Below are positions 50,275-62,353 of a stretch of DNA of 64,000 nt, piece after piece; position 1 is the stretch's first letter, and every line of letters begins with the position of its first letter. The notes below the pieces were generated by a model. That model did not search any database, was not told the origin of the DNA, and worked only from the letters and a program-made list of their open reading frames with translations. The translations under genes and the position numbers were made by a program. The stretch is from Gymnogyps californianus (taxonomy: Eukaryota > Chordata > Aves > Accipitriformes > Cathartidae): NCBI RefSeq assembly GCF_018139145.2, contig NC_059485.1, forward strand, positions 15,809,698 through 15,873,697, written 5' to 3'.

Positions 50275-50308
50275 CTGTTTTGCCTGCCTTGATTCTCATT
50301 TGCCTGAT
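50275..50308 (-). other. Candidate 34-nt minus-strand microexon
   Basis: This has some of the best splice signals in the window on the minus strand. The acceptor is a long pyrimidine tract ending gtttgcatgattttcag and the donor is aacag|gtaaga. Two frames are open: IRQMRIKAGKT, and with a two-base offset QANENQGRQN. Both are basic or polar and unrecognised. The size is in the microexon range. A strong plus-strand donor (cagag|gtaagt at 50264) sits beside it, a reminder that single good splice signals are common here. Confidence 0.18.
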
Positions 50309-50582
50309 CTGAAAATCATGCAAACAGATGAGACAAGACAAGGAATAAGTCACAATAAATAGGTCTTGCATGTAAAACAAACCTTTAAGATGACAGAGCT
50401 TGAAAAGAGGGCTGAAGAAAGAGAAAACTTAAAATAAATTTCTGCTTGGAAATGTAATTAAAAAGCCTGGAGTGACAGCCACAGTATTTTATGACTGTGA
50501 ATTTACAAAAAAAGAACACACCAGGCCAAAATCTACATTTGCTCCCTAATAGAAGCTTAAGTAAATGGCCTTTTGTCTTCAG

Positions 50583-50639
50583 ACAGGATTCTTAGCACTT
50601 CTTTCAACACCTAACACACTGAGGCACCGAGTGCTTCAG
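50583..50639 (+). other. Candidate 57-nt internal exon
   Basis: The acceptor ggccttttgtcttcag and donor cttcag|gtaacc flank 19 codons in the only open frame (phase 0 to 0): TGFLALLSTPNTLRHRVLQ. The other frames stop within five or eleven codons. The peptide is unrecognised, and the short length makes a chance pairing credible. Confidence 0.2.
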
Positions 50640-51883
50640 GTAACCGAAACTGAAAATCATGGGCTTTACCCTTCTGGTGTTGGTGGTGCTGGCTAAGATG
50701 CACAATGGTCAAAATTATCAGATTGAGACTGAAGTATTTAAGTTTTATGTTAGGAGGAACAGAGGTATCTTCTCTGAGGTGCAAAATATCCCTCCTTAAA
50801 GGGACAGTACTGACAAACACAGGGAGAAAAACAAACCCAAAAAGTTCAGTGGGAGTTTTAATATCGTCTCTGTGCGACCAGTGTAACGTAATCTCAGGCA
50901 AGGATTCAGTTTGGATTACCTGTCAGTAGGCTGCAAACTTCCTTCACGTGGGCTACAGGTTCCATCTGTTCATCCGTACCTTACAAAAGCACCATCTGCC
51001 CACCACCCTAAAAGTGCAACCTGGCAACTTTCCATAATGTTTAAGTCACCGTTTCAAAAATTGAGGTCAGCTTAATATGGCGAGTACTCCAGACTATGAA
51101 TTCTATATCCTTTCCCACTATATGGCATCATTTTGCACTTTCAGAGAAGGGAAAGGCTTCTCCACAATGTCACAATGGTATTAATTTTTGAAATATGAGG
51201 AAGACAAGAAACATCTCATCTGGTTTTGATTACCATGTATAAACAGTGACAAAATAATCTCCAAATTAGAGAGACAGATTTGATTAAACACATCAGAGTT
51301 CAAACACACTCACTAGCTACGCAAACAGAAAGAAGTGCACAGCATTTTCAAAATGCCTCAGAATATATGAGGGAAATCTATACAAAAAAAGTTCTACAGA
51401 GGAAAAAACAAGGTTCAATTAGAAACTAAGGTGCTATACTATCAATAATACATTCCCATTCAGCAAAGCATTTTAAACTATGTTCTTTAAGCAGTCTGAT
51501 GAGTAGTTAAATACAGTGAAAGCTAGTGCGTACGTGGATGTTGTGCCAGCCCAGTCTAGAAAACAGAAAGGAAAAAAAAATCTCTTTTCAGTAAAATATT
51601 CGAATTAAACAGACCTGCATTAAGATAGTGTTACAACACTTATTACTTCCTCCCATATTATTTAATTCAAGGAAAATTATTGTTTAAAAACAAAAGGCCT
51701 ATATGACAAGAACATACTGACATCTGCTGGCATTCTATAAACGCATTTCTCTAAAGATTAGGATTTAATGCCCTCAACATTTTTTTCTCATCTAGTGGGG
51801 CTGCATAACAAATTAACATTGTCTATGTCTGAGTATGACAAATTAAAATAGTATTCTACACTTCCAAATGTTAAAGTGTGCCT

Positions 51884-51921
51884 GACATTCTGTAGCTAAA
51901 CAGACATTCTGTAGCTACACA
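51884..51921. repeat. 19-bp direct tandem duplication
   Basis: The unit gacattctgtagctaaaca (51884-51902) is followed directly by gacattctgtagctacaca (51903-51921), with one mismatch. The near identity suggests a recent slippage or end-joining duplication. Confidence 0.85.
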
Positions 51922-53955
51922 AATATACTTCTCTTCCATATTTGATTTCTGAAGTATCAGAGGAAATTATTTTTGCCTGATTTGTGTAAAAATGTTCATT
52001 GATAGGGCAGGCAATTTACATTCAAATAATTATTTCCCTTATTTCTTTCCCAACAAAAGACTAGTATTTCCAATCAACTATCCAAAGATGTAACTATACC
52101 TGTCACTCAGGCAAGGCTCATAATGGTACGTATTGTTTCACAGTAATAGTTAGCAAATTAAAAGAATGGATTTTATTTGTATTAGCACTATAGCAAAAGG
52201 ATACATGTACAGATAACACACTAATCATCTAGCAAACCACTTACTGAAAGTGGTACCTAAATACACTGGAGAAGATCCATTATCTCTTATGATTCAACAC
52301 AACCAACACAAGCATTTCGATAACCAGAATATAGTCCAGAAGACTGAACAGCTTTCAGATCTACAGCATGCGAAAGTCAGAAATTCTAATTAATGCATAT
52401 AGTTCCTAAAGCAGCTCTAACTTGGCATCATTGTGAATATGAAATATTCTGTAAATCTTCATGCATTTCTAAATTTATTATTTGAAAAGCATGTGATATA
52501 TTCATTTAATGCTTGCTGCTGGAATCATAGCTTAACATTCCTCTCTCGTGTGTGCTGTAACACAAAGTTATGGTTGATAATTTAAAGACAAAATAGAAGG
52601 AATTCAAAATTATAGTTCATAGTGTCAGCAACTCAGATGTGTTCCACACAGATACTGAGGCATAAATTTAGTATTAGAAACAATGACACAAATCATTAAA
52701 TATGAACAATTGCCAAGCTGCGCTTAGTGGAAATCATAAATACCTTCCTTAATGTTTTTGTATTTCCAAATCAACTGTCAGCTGCAAGGTCAATTCCTTT
52801 TATCAGCTCACTAGCTATATACATTTCATAGATGTGAAAGGATAAATGAAAACACCAAATTCACCTTTCTAATTCATTATTTCTGTGTATTTTCACTGTA
52901 TGCACTTGTGTATTCTACTGTATGCACTAACCAGCATCTGTATTTCTTAGGCTAGACATACTAGAAGTGACAGTAGTTTTTAAACATGAAAAAATACACA
53001 GCGCTCTTCCTTGCAAACGTTTAACTAAAAACCTTACAGCCCATTAGAAAACTAGATAAATATGTGGTTCTGACAAGAAGAAGGAGAAGCAGTACCAGCT
53101 TGTCTGGCTCACAGTTGTAGGTCTCAGCCATGAAGCAATGGTTCATGTAACCTTCCACTCAGAGGAAGACGACAGTATACACCAACCTCTTCAGCAAAAC
53201 AAACAACACACACCAAAATAAAATCATGCACTCACTGATAGCTTCCCAACAGCTTGCCAGGGAACAGAGCTGACTACCACTGACACACAGAGAGGCCCAA
53301 CAACAGAGCTGTAAGCGTTTATGCACCACACACAGCATCAGCACAAGAGCAAATAATTCGTAAGCAATTTCACAAGAACCCAACTACTCACATACTCCAT
53401 AGTAGACACTATCCAATTCGCGTGTTCAACTATTGGAAGAAACACACAGATCATCTCATGACATCAGTCATGCTTCTCTTGTCCATCTTTCATAGGTGTG
53501 CATGCTTCCACAGTCCTAACATAAGGCATTTCTTACTCTTTCAGCATCGTGCCAGGAAGGACCACCCATACTGAAGTGTCAAGCTGCAATAGTACTGTGT
53601 TACAACATTCATTTGGAATTCCCTTTCAATTTCCTCATTTGAGACAGTTTTATTTAATTATTTAAACAACTTCTACATTAAACATCAGCAGACCAAATTC
53701 TTAAAAAGAGAAAAAAGAAAAGAAAAGAAAGGGGAATATGTTATTACCCCCAAATCCTCCTACCCTTTAAAATGTGATTCCAGATTCTTACAATCCACAG
53801 ATGACAACAGCCAGCCTTTCAGCAGAGTGAAAGAAAAAGCACATCCTTTGGAGATCCCCAAAGCCAGTCTTTGACTAGGGGATCACTGTTTTCCCCCAAT
53901 AACCCTGCATATGTTACCGCCACAGTCATTGCACAAATATCAAGCCTGAGAGATT

Positions 53956-53977
53956 AAAAAAAAAAAAAAAAAAAAAA
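53956..53977. repeat. Poly(A) run (A22)
   Basis: Twenty-two consecutive A. An (AAAGA)n-type purine run lies about 240 bp upstream at 53703-53731. No retroelement body is recognisable. Confidence 0.8.
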
Positions 53978-55213
53978 TTAGACCAGCTTTCCTCTTAGCA
54001 GTTCAGAGGACTCGAAGTGCAATGATCGTCAATGGTTCAAGCTGCACTATGAACTGCTCTGATGTGTACTGGCAAAACTAACGAGGGAGGTAACAAGAGG
54101 AGCCCAAATGATACAAGATTAAAAGACACCAACAGCGTTCCTCTTCCCTGTGATGATCAATATTATTTCCTATTGATTTAAACGAGAGAAGATCTGTAGC
54201 TCTTTAGACTTACTTTGGAGACCTTCAAAGACGAAACTTGAGACCAAACTATATGGCATTTTAAATAGCAAAATAAACAGCACATGCAGTATGAGGTGTT
54301 AGTACAACGTAACTCAGCAAGTCGGTTTTTATGGCAATGTGGAACACATATTGGCTAAGGATGTGCTTCTTAAAAGACAACAATACTAAGATCTACTAAT
54401 ATGACAGGTGCAATGCTTGATTTAAACACATTTACAGGAATAAAGAAGCCAATTTACCGCCTAAAATTTACCTCAACTAATAAAGATGCATCCACCTATG
54501 CAACTAAAAGAGCATTCATTTATAGGCAAAGTGTAACTCTTCCATAGCAAAGCACAGGTGCTGAATAGTTTGATTTTGGCAAACAGAAGTCAGAAATAAG
54601 TAGAAAGGAAGAGTTTATCGCCTAGCTCACTTGCTCTCGATTTCTACTTTACTTGCATGTACTGCTTTCTTGTGAACAGTATGATCACGTACCACAAAAG
54701 TTCATAACAAAACTATTCCGAGGACTAGAGCAATCATTATTTCAATCTAATTTGTATTTTAATCAACTCTTGAGCAACTTGAAAGGTATTCTCACCTGAG
54801 ACAACTTTAATAAATAAATAAAATTTTCCACATTAGAAATTCGTGTCCAATCTTTCTGCTTCTTGTACAATCAGTGACAAAATATTTAATGGCTTCAGCA
54901 GGGAAACAATTTTTACTGTTGTAAAATTTACTATCCACTAGAATATGCTTACCTTAGAAATTTAGATTCACCTTTTAGCCTACTACTTTGTAACAATGCA
55001 AATATGGAAAGAGAAAAAAAGTCTATGTTACTTTTAACATCACAAGAAACTTCCTAATTTTCCTTTATTTTGCCTGCTTGCAAAGCTTTAACATAGAGAA
55101 GCATTATATTAACTATTAGATATATTTATTAAGAATTGCATCTGTTTTAAGACATGTTTATAAAGCAACACTGATATTAAGAATTATTCATGCCTTATTA
55201 TTGTTATTTTATT

Positions 55214-55280
55214 CAACAACACAAAAACCCCCAAACACAACAATTAAAAAACCCACAACAAAACCCCACCACACTAAAAC
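55214..55280. repeat. A/C-rich low-complexity tract
   Basis: This is a nearly G-free stretch of CAACAACAC, AAACCCCC and ACCCACAAC units on the plus strand, like those at 15927 and 41926. There is no adjoining element. Confidence 0.65.
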
Positions 55281-55733
55281 GTCAGGCATACAAAGTCAGT
55301 CAGACATCAACTGCACAGCAGTTCACGACACAGACCCTGACAAGATCATCAGAATTTTAACTCTGTGGTCACCACTGTAAAATAAATTTGCTATTCAAGC
55401 CCAGATAATAGTGCTGATTGGAATGAAGGCGCTGGTACCTGCATTACCATTAACTGTTGAGAGACCTGATTTTTACCAGTACTACTGCTGAAGAGCAGCC
55501 AAGGAGACAAGAGCACTCTGCAACTTGCCTCCAAAAGCCAAATTATCTATAGTAAGCGTGAAATACAACCATGCAGACTTCCTACCACTGCTGCCCACTG
55601 TTTGCCAGGCAGCATATTGAAAACTTCAGCTTCTGGCATCAGAAACACAAGCCAGAGACAGAAGACATTTTGGGGAGGAGACACAAAACATTTGGTACCA
55701 TATATATCACGCTGGTACTCTGTGCGTGCATGT

Positions 55734-55760
55734 TTGTGCATGTGTGTGTGTGCGTGCGCA
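55734..55760. repeat. Alternating purine-pyrimidine TG/CG tract (Z-DNA-prone)
   Basis: Strict purine-pyrimidine alternation runs over about 27 bp (tgtgcatgtgtgtgtgtgcg, then tgcgca), with a second alternating run at 55721-55732. It includes CG steps, which favour Z-DNA under supercoiling. It is a probable polymorphic microsatellite. Confidence 0.8.
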
Positions 55761-58700
55761 ACTATAGTAACATATGATGTTACTAACATATGCCAGTTAT
55801 ACTCATCAGCAATGCACTGATATCCCTTCTAAAAGAAGGATTTTTGCCACGTATGTCAAACTGCCGGTTTGGTGATCCTTCATCTTTTATTCCCCACTGT
55901 AAAAGTACTGATAAAGTCTAAAAAAACCCAACAAGTTTCTCTAAGTCAGGCAATTGGATATGGTGTGTAACGCAGTTATTTGCTGGTACAGGCCTCCCCC
56001 TGCAATTTCTGTCATTTGCAAACTGAGAAAAATAAACTACGAAAGAGATGGCAAGCAAACTATGTTCAAAGCATTCTGAATCCTTGTGTTCTCAGAACAA
56101 TAGCTCTTTCACACCTTGGTGCTATTACAATGCCTCATGCAAACCTTCCTTTCCTACCTCTTTGCTAAATAGCAGTTTTAGCAGAACTAGACAGCTGCAA
56201 TACTACCAAAATAAAATTGTTAATTGCTACTATAACCTCAGTAGTTCCAGAACCAACAGAGAAGAACAAATAAGAAAATCAGGACTGACAAAGGGCCACA
56301 CTCAGGAATCGCACATACTACAATAGCTACCATGAGACATCTGCAAATTTTTTTTTTCTGCAATTTTTTCTTTTCAAAGTGGAAATAATTGTACTAAATA
56401 CAAATGCAGGCCGTAATATATGGATAGTGCAACACTAGTGCTGGTTTTTAGAAGAAGGGGAAAACCCTTAAACTGACCAGGAAAGCCTTCATTTCTTTTG
56501 ACTGTAGTAAGCAAAACTGACATGCATCCACAGCAGTAGCATAATTGAACTTAGGAAGAGAGCTCTTAGCATAAAAATGTAACATTTTAAAGTGCAAAAG
56601 CAAAGATTATCTGATTTTTAAAGAAACTGGAACGATACCATTGTCTCCTGTAACAAAAAAGATGGACACCTCTTATTATAACGAGATTTTTATGACTCAC
56701 TTATGTCTAATTATTTAACTATTTGTTTTTATTTTATTGTATGCTTTTATTATCTTGTCCTTTATCATCTATTATTGCTAAGTTACATGCTTTGTATAAA
56801 ATTTATAAGGAAATCGTATCTTCCTAAATTTGATCACTTTAATTCTTTGTGTTTTAAAATTGTTTTCAATTACTTCTTTTCATTAAAGCCAGGGTTTCTA
56901 CCTAGTACTCAGAGATGGTATCACGACCTCACCGTCCTTTTCAGCCATCTCCAAGAGACCCGTACAATCCTGCAGAACTCTTTATATCACAGTACAAGAA
57001 GTTTATTGTGATACGCATTTGGATACATTATAGCAAAAAAACACCTTCGTATTGAGAATATAATAAAATATTTAGGTTCCTACCTAGACAAGTTTGTACA
57101 TAATGAGATTTCAAGCAAGGCTCAAGTCCTTTTTAAAATCCACTCAGGTTCTAACAAACATACATATCTTACAGGTGGTTCTCTGCCTACAATGAAACAG
57201 CAGTTTGAGTTGATTCAAAGGCAAGAATACAACCAGGAAGACTGAAACAATGGAAACGGGAAAACCTCAGGCTAACTGCATTAAAAGGAAAACAAGAAAG
57301 AAGTGGTATCACCAAAAGTTGATCAGATACCTTGCTGCAGTGAAATGGCCATTGCTGAAAACAAAACAATGCTCCAAGTGATTAAAGGGGCCAAACTACT
57401 TGACTGCATCATTCTGCCCATTTGAACCAGTATGTCCCAGCAAGTACTGATTAATCAGGTGGTTTATTGGATATGACAGTTCCCAGAGTGAGGACGAAAG
57501 ATTGTATCAGCACCAAAGCCGACCGATTTGAAGGCATTTTACAGTGGGAGGAGTAAAAGATGGCTTCAGCATCTCAGAACATATGATTTTAGAATAAGGC
57601 TTACACAAAGCAAAAGGATCTATTTGTGTATTGTACCCCAGAGTGCTCTGTGCATCAGGCTACTAGGTAAGCCCCTAACCTGCTCCGTCTGACAAGTGGG
57701 CTTTAGGGTTGATTTTTCCCACAGTGGCATAAGATCCTTAATGATCAGTTACAGCCAGAGATTCAGTACTGAATCAAAATGAAAGCAACATTGTAAAACA
57801 GAAACAACGAAACAAAAACGTAAATCAAAAACTCGTGGGTAGGTGTCAGGGATTGGAAAACAATAATGATGAAATAATCTGTTTCTAAGTTGAGGACATT
57901 CACAATGAAGCAAGTGTGCAAAACATGCAATACGGACAATTTTGGTATTTGGCAAGAGTTCAATACTTGTAATGACCAGGGGAAACCCAACCGGTCTCCT
58001 GTGGAGGCAGCTGCAGACTAACATATTATCACAATGGCAACGGAGAAGAGGTCATCATGAAGTGAAGGAGCCATTTGGAGAGCGTCCTAAATTAAGGAAT
58101 GGGAAAAGGGGGTCTAATATCACGGAAAAATCAGGAGGATATCTAGATCCATTAATCTTCCATCTGGGTCACTCTATGTGGCTCAATTCAAACTGCACTC
58201 TGGGACTTCCTTAGCATTTATATTGTTGCAGACTTAAAATGGGTATCACCATGTGGTAGATGACATTTTGGGTAGCTCATCTTCGATGCTGGACGAAAGG
58301 ACATTTAAGTAACTGCTCACATACACAGTGGCCTGTCTGTAGTGGAGTGAGATTATTTTATTTTTTTTTAAATCCTAGAGCTTCACTGTAGAGTTTCATT
58401 GTTACAGAAGATAATATTTCATCAAATTATTTCCTGTGACACTGTTCAGAGACAATCACCCAGCAGCATGACTTGAAACTGATGCTTCAATATCTTTTCC
58501 CACCAAAGAAGCAAGACTGTAAGCTCTGTGGTCAAGGACCGCATAGACTGTGCTGTAACCCAAGGCAAAGTGTTACAGAATTACATAAATTTGAAGACTG
58601 AAGATTATTCTGAAACCAGTGTTTAATACTATTCTATGTTTTCACATAGGGACTGTTTACAGGACCTTCATTTACTATAAAATTCATTTGCTCAATAAAG

Positions 58701-60575
58701 TATCTGCATAATACTGCATACTCCTTATTTAGGAAAAATTGCTAATTGTGAAAAAAGTGGATTTTTTTGCCAGGGTGGACAAAGATATCAATATTGGCTC
58801 TGACAAAGACTATCAAGCCTTTTTCCTGGATCAGTGCCATTCAACATTGTCTAATTCCTCTCTCCCAAACTATAAAATGTCAATCCTCTATGACATATGG
58901 CAAAAAAAATCAGATATCTAAGACCTATTTAACAAAACAACAAATTTAAAAGATAAAAGCAGAAACTCAGAGGAAGAGTAATGCCTACTCATCAGACAAA
59001 CTACTTTTGTGAAAGACAACTATCTTTAGACAATGGACAGACATATAAAAGATATGTTTTTTCAAGACAAGACAATTACACATCATTTTATTTTGAAATC
59101 CAGGGCTCTGGATCTGTCTGAGGTTCTCAAATGCTTAACACTCATTTTGCTACCGAAATAAGAAACTCCACAACAGATTGTCAGTTTTTGTAAGACAACA
59201 GTGTTACATATGTAACTTTTTTCTGCATGTGTTTTCTCATGTGTAAGCTACAGATACTTGAAAGATAAAAAAGCCATAAAACACCTGAAAGACAGACTAC
59301 AGAGCAACCTAGGTTCAAGGAAACTGCAACTGCATTGGGCTTTCCCACCAGGGCAGCACATATAAATATACTACTGTTTTATCTCATGTGATGAGGGTGT
59401 TGATTTCAACACAGCAGAACTTTTGTCCTGTTATTTTTAACACAAGTAACACTATCCAATATGACTGCATTTTCTTCCACCTGAATACAGGTGTTCTTCC
59501 ACCTTCTCTACAACTGCTTTAACTATTAGAATACTTTGATCTGAAATAGTAGCACCTCCTCATTTAAAACCTTCTCCCAAATTTCCTACCCACATTTTCA
59601 CATCCTTACACCTTCAAAACAGTACGCATTTAGAGTTGAAATTTTCACATCAAGTTTGAGTTTCCTGAATTTCTCAGGAAAAAATACGTATTTTCTGGCT
59701 CGCTTCTTATTGTTCTGATCATACAATATTTGCTCACATCTTATACAGAGCCTGAACTCAGAGACAATAAAACGTCTAGAAAACCTTTGGAACCAGCAAT
59801 CAGAAGAGCAAGATCCAATGAGTGTCCTCACTAATAAAAGTATGTCAGCAGGTATTCATACTTTATTAGATTCTAAAAAATCCAATGGAAAAGTGATTAA
59901 TAAATACCCAAAAGTGAAGGAAAAGTTTGAATCACAACTAGCACCGTGACAGACTCAAGATCAATGAACTACAAAACATAGCAGAAAGCTAAGATTCACT
60001 AACTCCAGCTCTCGCTACCATTTGTTTAATGAGAAGCTTAAAAAAATAGCAATTGCTTGAAACATATTCTAGACTGTTTCCTCATAGTTCCTTTTTTTGG
60101 AATCATAACCTCTTCTTTTTGTACCCTAAACTTTCTTGGTCGGGGGTTGTACGCTGGAGGGTTCAAACCAAGTGTGTTGCAAAATAAGAAAAGCTGTACG
60201 TTTTTAGTGTTTGTAACGCTGGTCACAAACAGCTGCATCTGGCCCTACAGTCATCACTATGCCATTTATCTTAAAAGTGATTTAGTCTTGCATGTTTTCC
60301 CTTTAACAGAATCCAAGACTTTCAGCTCAACCTGCTGTAACAATATTCCCTTACGCCTTTCTAGCTGAAGCAGAGAAGCAATTATTTTAATAGATATGAG
60401 TTTGCTTGGTCATTTTTACAAAAGCTCCCTGAGTGACTGCAGCCAGTCTCCTGCTGACAGACACTCCCAATTTGTGGCACAGCGCTTCCCACTCCAGGCA
60501 GTTATCTTAATTTTAGGGCACTGAATTGCATAGGTAGGTACTAAGGCATCTGTCAATCTAGAATTGTATATTTAC

Positions 60576-60613
60576 CTTGTTCCTTTCAGAGTATTAGCTC
60601 CAATAACATCTTG
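60576..60613 (-). other. Candidate 38-nt minus-strand exon
   Basis: The acceptor tcctgtgtttctaaacag and donor caag|gtaaat surround 38 nt with a single open frame, QDVIGANTLKGT plus two bases (phase 0 to 2). The next minus-strand candidate upstream (62306-62353) can end in phase 0, so the two could join in frame as CRQ-QDV. That is only a phase match; the peptide is unrecognised. Confidence 0.18.
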
Positions 60614-61087
60614 CTGTTTAGAAACACAGGATTTTAGAACTGCATCCAAAGTTGCAAAAATGTTCTCGGTTTTTTAACTGGCTTTGGGAAAACCGTCATA
60701 GAGCTTTAGATTTGTGTACATGTCTTATGTTAGAGACACTTCAAACAACTTTTAAATTTCTGAAAGATACCTACTTGCAAAATACCTAACAGTTTCTTTC
60801 CCCTTGAAAAGAGCCAAATAGTTAATACCTTATAACACACCTCAGAAACTGTCTTGAATCTCTGAATATTCATTAAAAACTCCACTTATAAATATTCTTA
60901 CTTCTGGACAGGTTCTCTGCAAAGTACAAAATCTGGAGCAGAAGTGTAGAGACGTTAAACTACACCTACTTGGCAAAAAATAGTGTTCCAAAGTATGACG
61001 AGCATATTTTTGGCATTTGATGTTGCTTGATATCTAATTGTAATTCATATTGTGAATCAAACACGACCGCTTCTTTGTGCTCTTCAG

Positions 61088-61164
61088 AATGTTACACGTG
61101 CTTCAGTACTGCTGTTATATACCACTGTAAATCCTAGCATCCCAAAAGTGTTCTCCCATGTCAG
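61088..61164 (+). other. Candidate internal coding exon (unrecognised)
   Basis: This is a 77-nt interval. A clean acceptor (gcttctttgtgctcttcag, with a tctaat branch-point-like element about 50 bp upstream) precedes it, and the strong donor gtcag|gtaaga follows. Only frame 0 is open: 25 codons and two bases (phase 0 to 2), starting NVTRASVLLLYTTV and ending PKVFSHV. It combines a hydrophobic core with conserved-looking Pro positions (NPSIPK), which reads like folded protein rather than low complexity. The other frames stop within the interval. The gene is unknown; no neighbouring exon in matching phase lies inside the window after it. Confidence 0.33.
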
Positions 61165-62305
61165 GTAAGATTTCCTTTCAGTTTACATTCATTTTTCAGT
61201 CCAGTTAAAGGACACAGATAAAATTATCTTATTTGCAGGAATTTGTAATTTCTGGTATATTAAATTTTAGCAAAATAATACAGTTATGAAGAGAAAGTGT
61301 AATAAATACTGATAGAGAACTTCATAAACAGCTTCCCGTTTAATCATAAAAGCATACATTCAGAATAGGTGATAAAAAACAGTATCTACTAATAATATAT
61401 TCAAGAATACACAACAAAGTTTCAGAGATGGCATTATACTCTCAAGAAGAAGGATTTGCGCTGCAAAATAATTATGGGCACTGGAACATTCCATTATTTA
61501 ATTAAAAGAACTAAACTACTCATTAAAAAGTGCAACTAAGCAAAGACTTAAAACCGAAGAGCAACAATAAAAACTAAGACTTCTCATTAATGACTTGGGA
61601 AAAAGATCCTCAGAGATGGGAGCTTTCTGCTCTCAGGAAATAGTACAGCTCAAATTCTGTACAATCAAGTTAACAGAAGTTCTGCCGCAGATGTAAGTGA
61701 TTTCACAACCATGACCATAAACAGTCAGGCCACCTGATATTCTGTTTGCTGCTCTTTTAAGCCCTGTCCATTCACTTGTTCCCTAACTCTTCAGTTTTAT
61801 TCACACACTACTTTTACGAAGGTGCGTGAGGCAACAGCATCCCCAGTCTCCCACATGAAATGGGAAGGAGTCAAGATCCCAAAAATCAGTAGAGGGAGTT
61901 CCAACAGATGCACAAAATAAACATGGTTAAAAGGAAAACATTTTTCAGCTACTATCTTTCTCTCAAGCTGTAGTATTATATATCGATCCTAATTATGGAA
62001 GATTCATCTTTTTCAGGCTAACACACCTTTCAGACAACTGTATGCTTAACGTAGCCATGCCTTCCATAACTGCAAATAATATTTCTTCTTGTGGCCAGCA
62101 CTAGGAATTCTATCTTTACAGTATATAATGCTTATGATTAGATTTAAAAATCAGATAACGGCATTTCAAAGCTACAGCATGATAAATTAGCGATGAATTA
62201 TTTAACTCGGCCATTGGTCTCTTCTGTCCTGTATTTCCAACTAGCTCAACTTCCCCCAGTGCAAGTGAATACCGAACAGCTCTTCTAGTCTTCAACAAAG
62301 CTTAC

Positions 62306-62353
62306 CTGTCTGCACAAAGTGAGACCAAGGATACTATTTCCATTAAATCCCTC
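62306..62353 (-). other. Candidate 48-nt minus-strand exon
   Basis: The acceptor ttgcctagttttttag and the very strong donor gacag|gtaagc bound 48 nt. Frame 0 reads EGFNGNSILGLTLCRQ (phase 0 to 0); frame 1 reads RDLMEIVSLVSLCAD and is equally open. Only frame 0 is compatible in phase with the candidate at 60576-60613. The family is not recognised, and an exon this short needs independent evidence. Confidence 0.2.
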
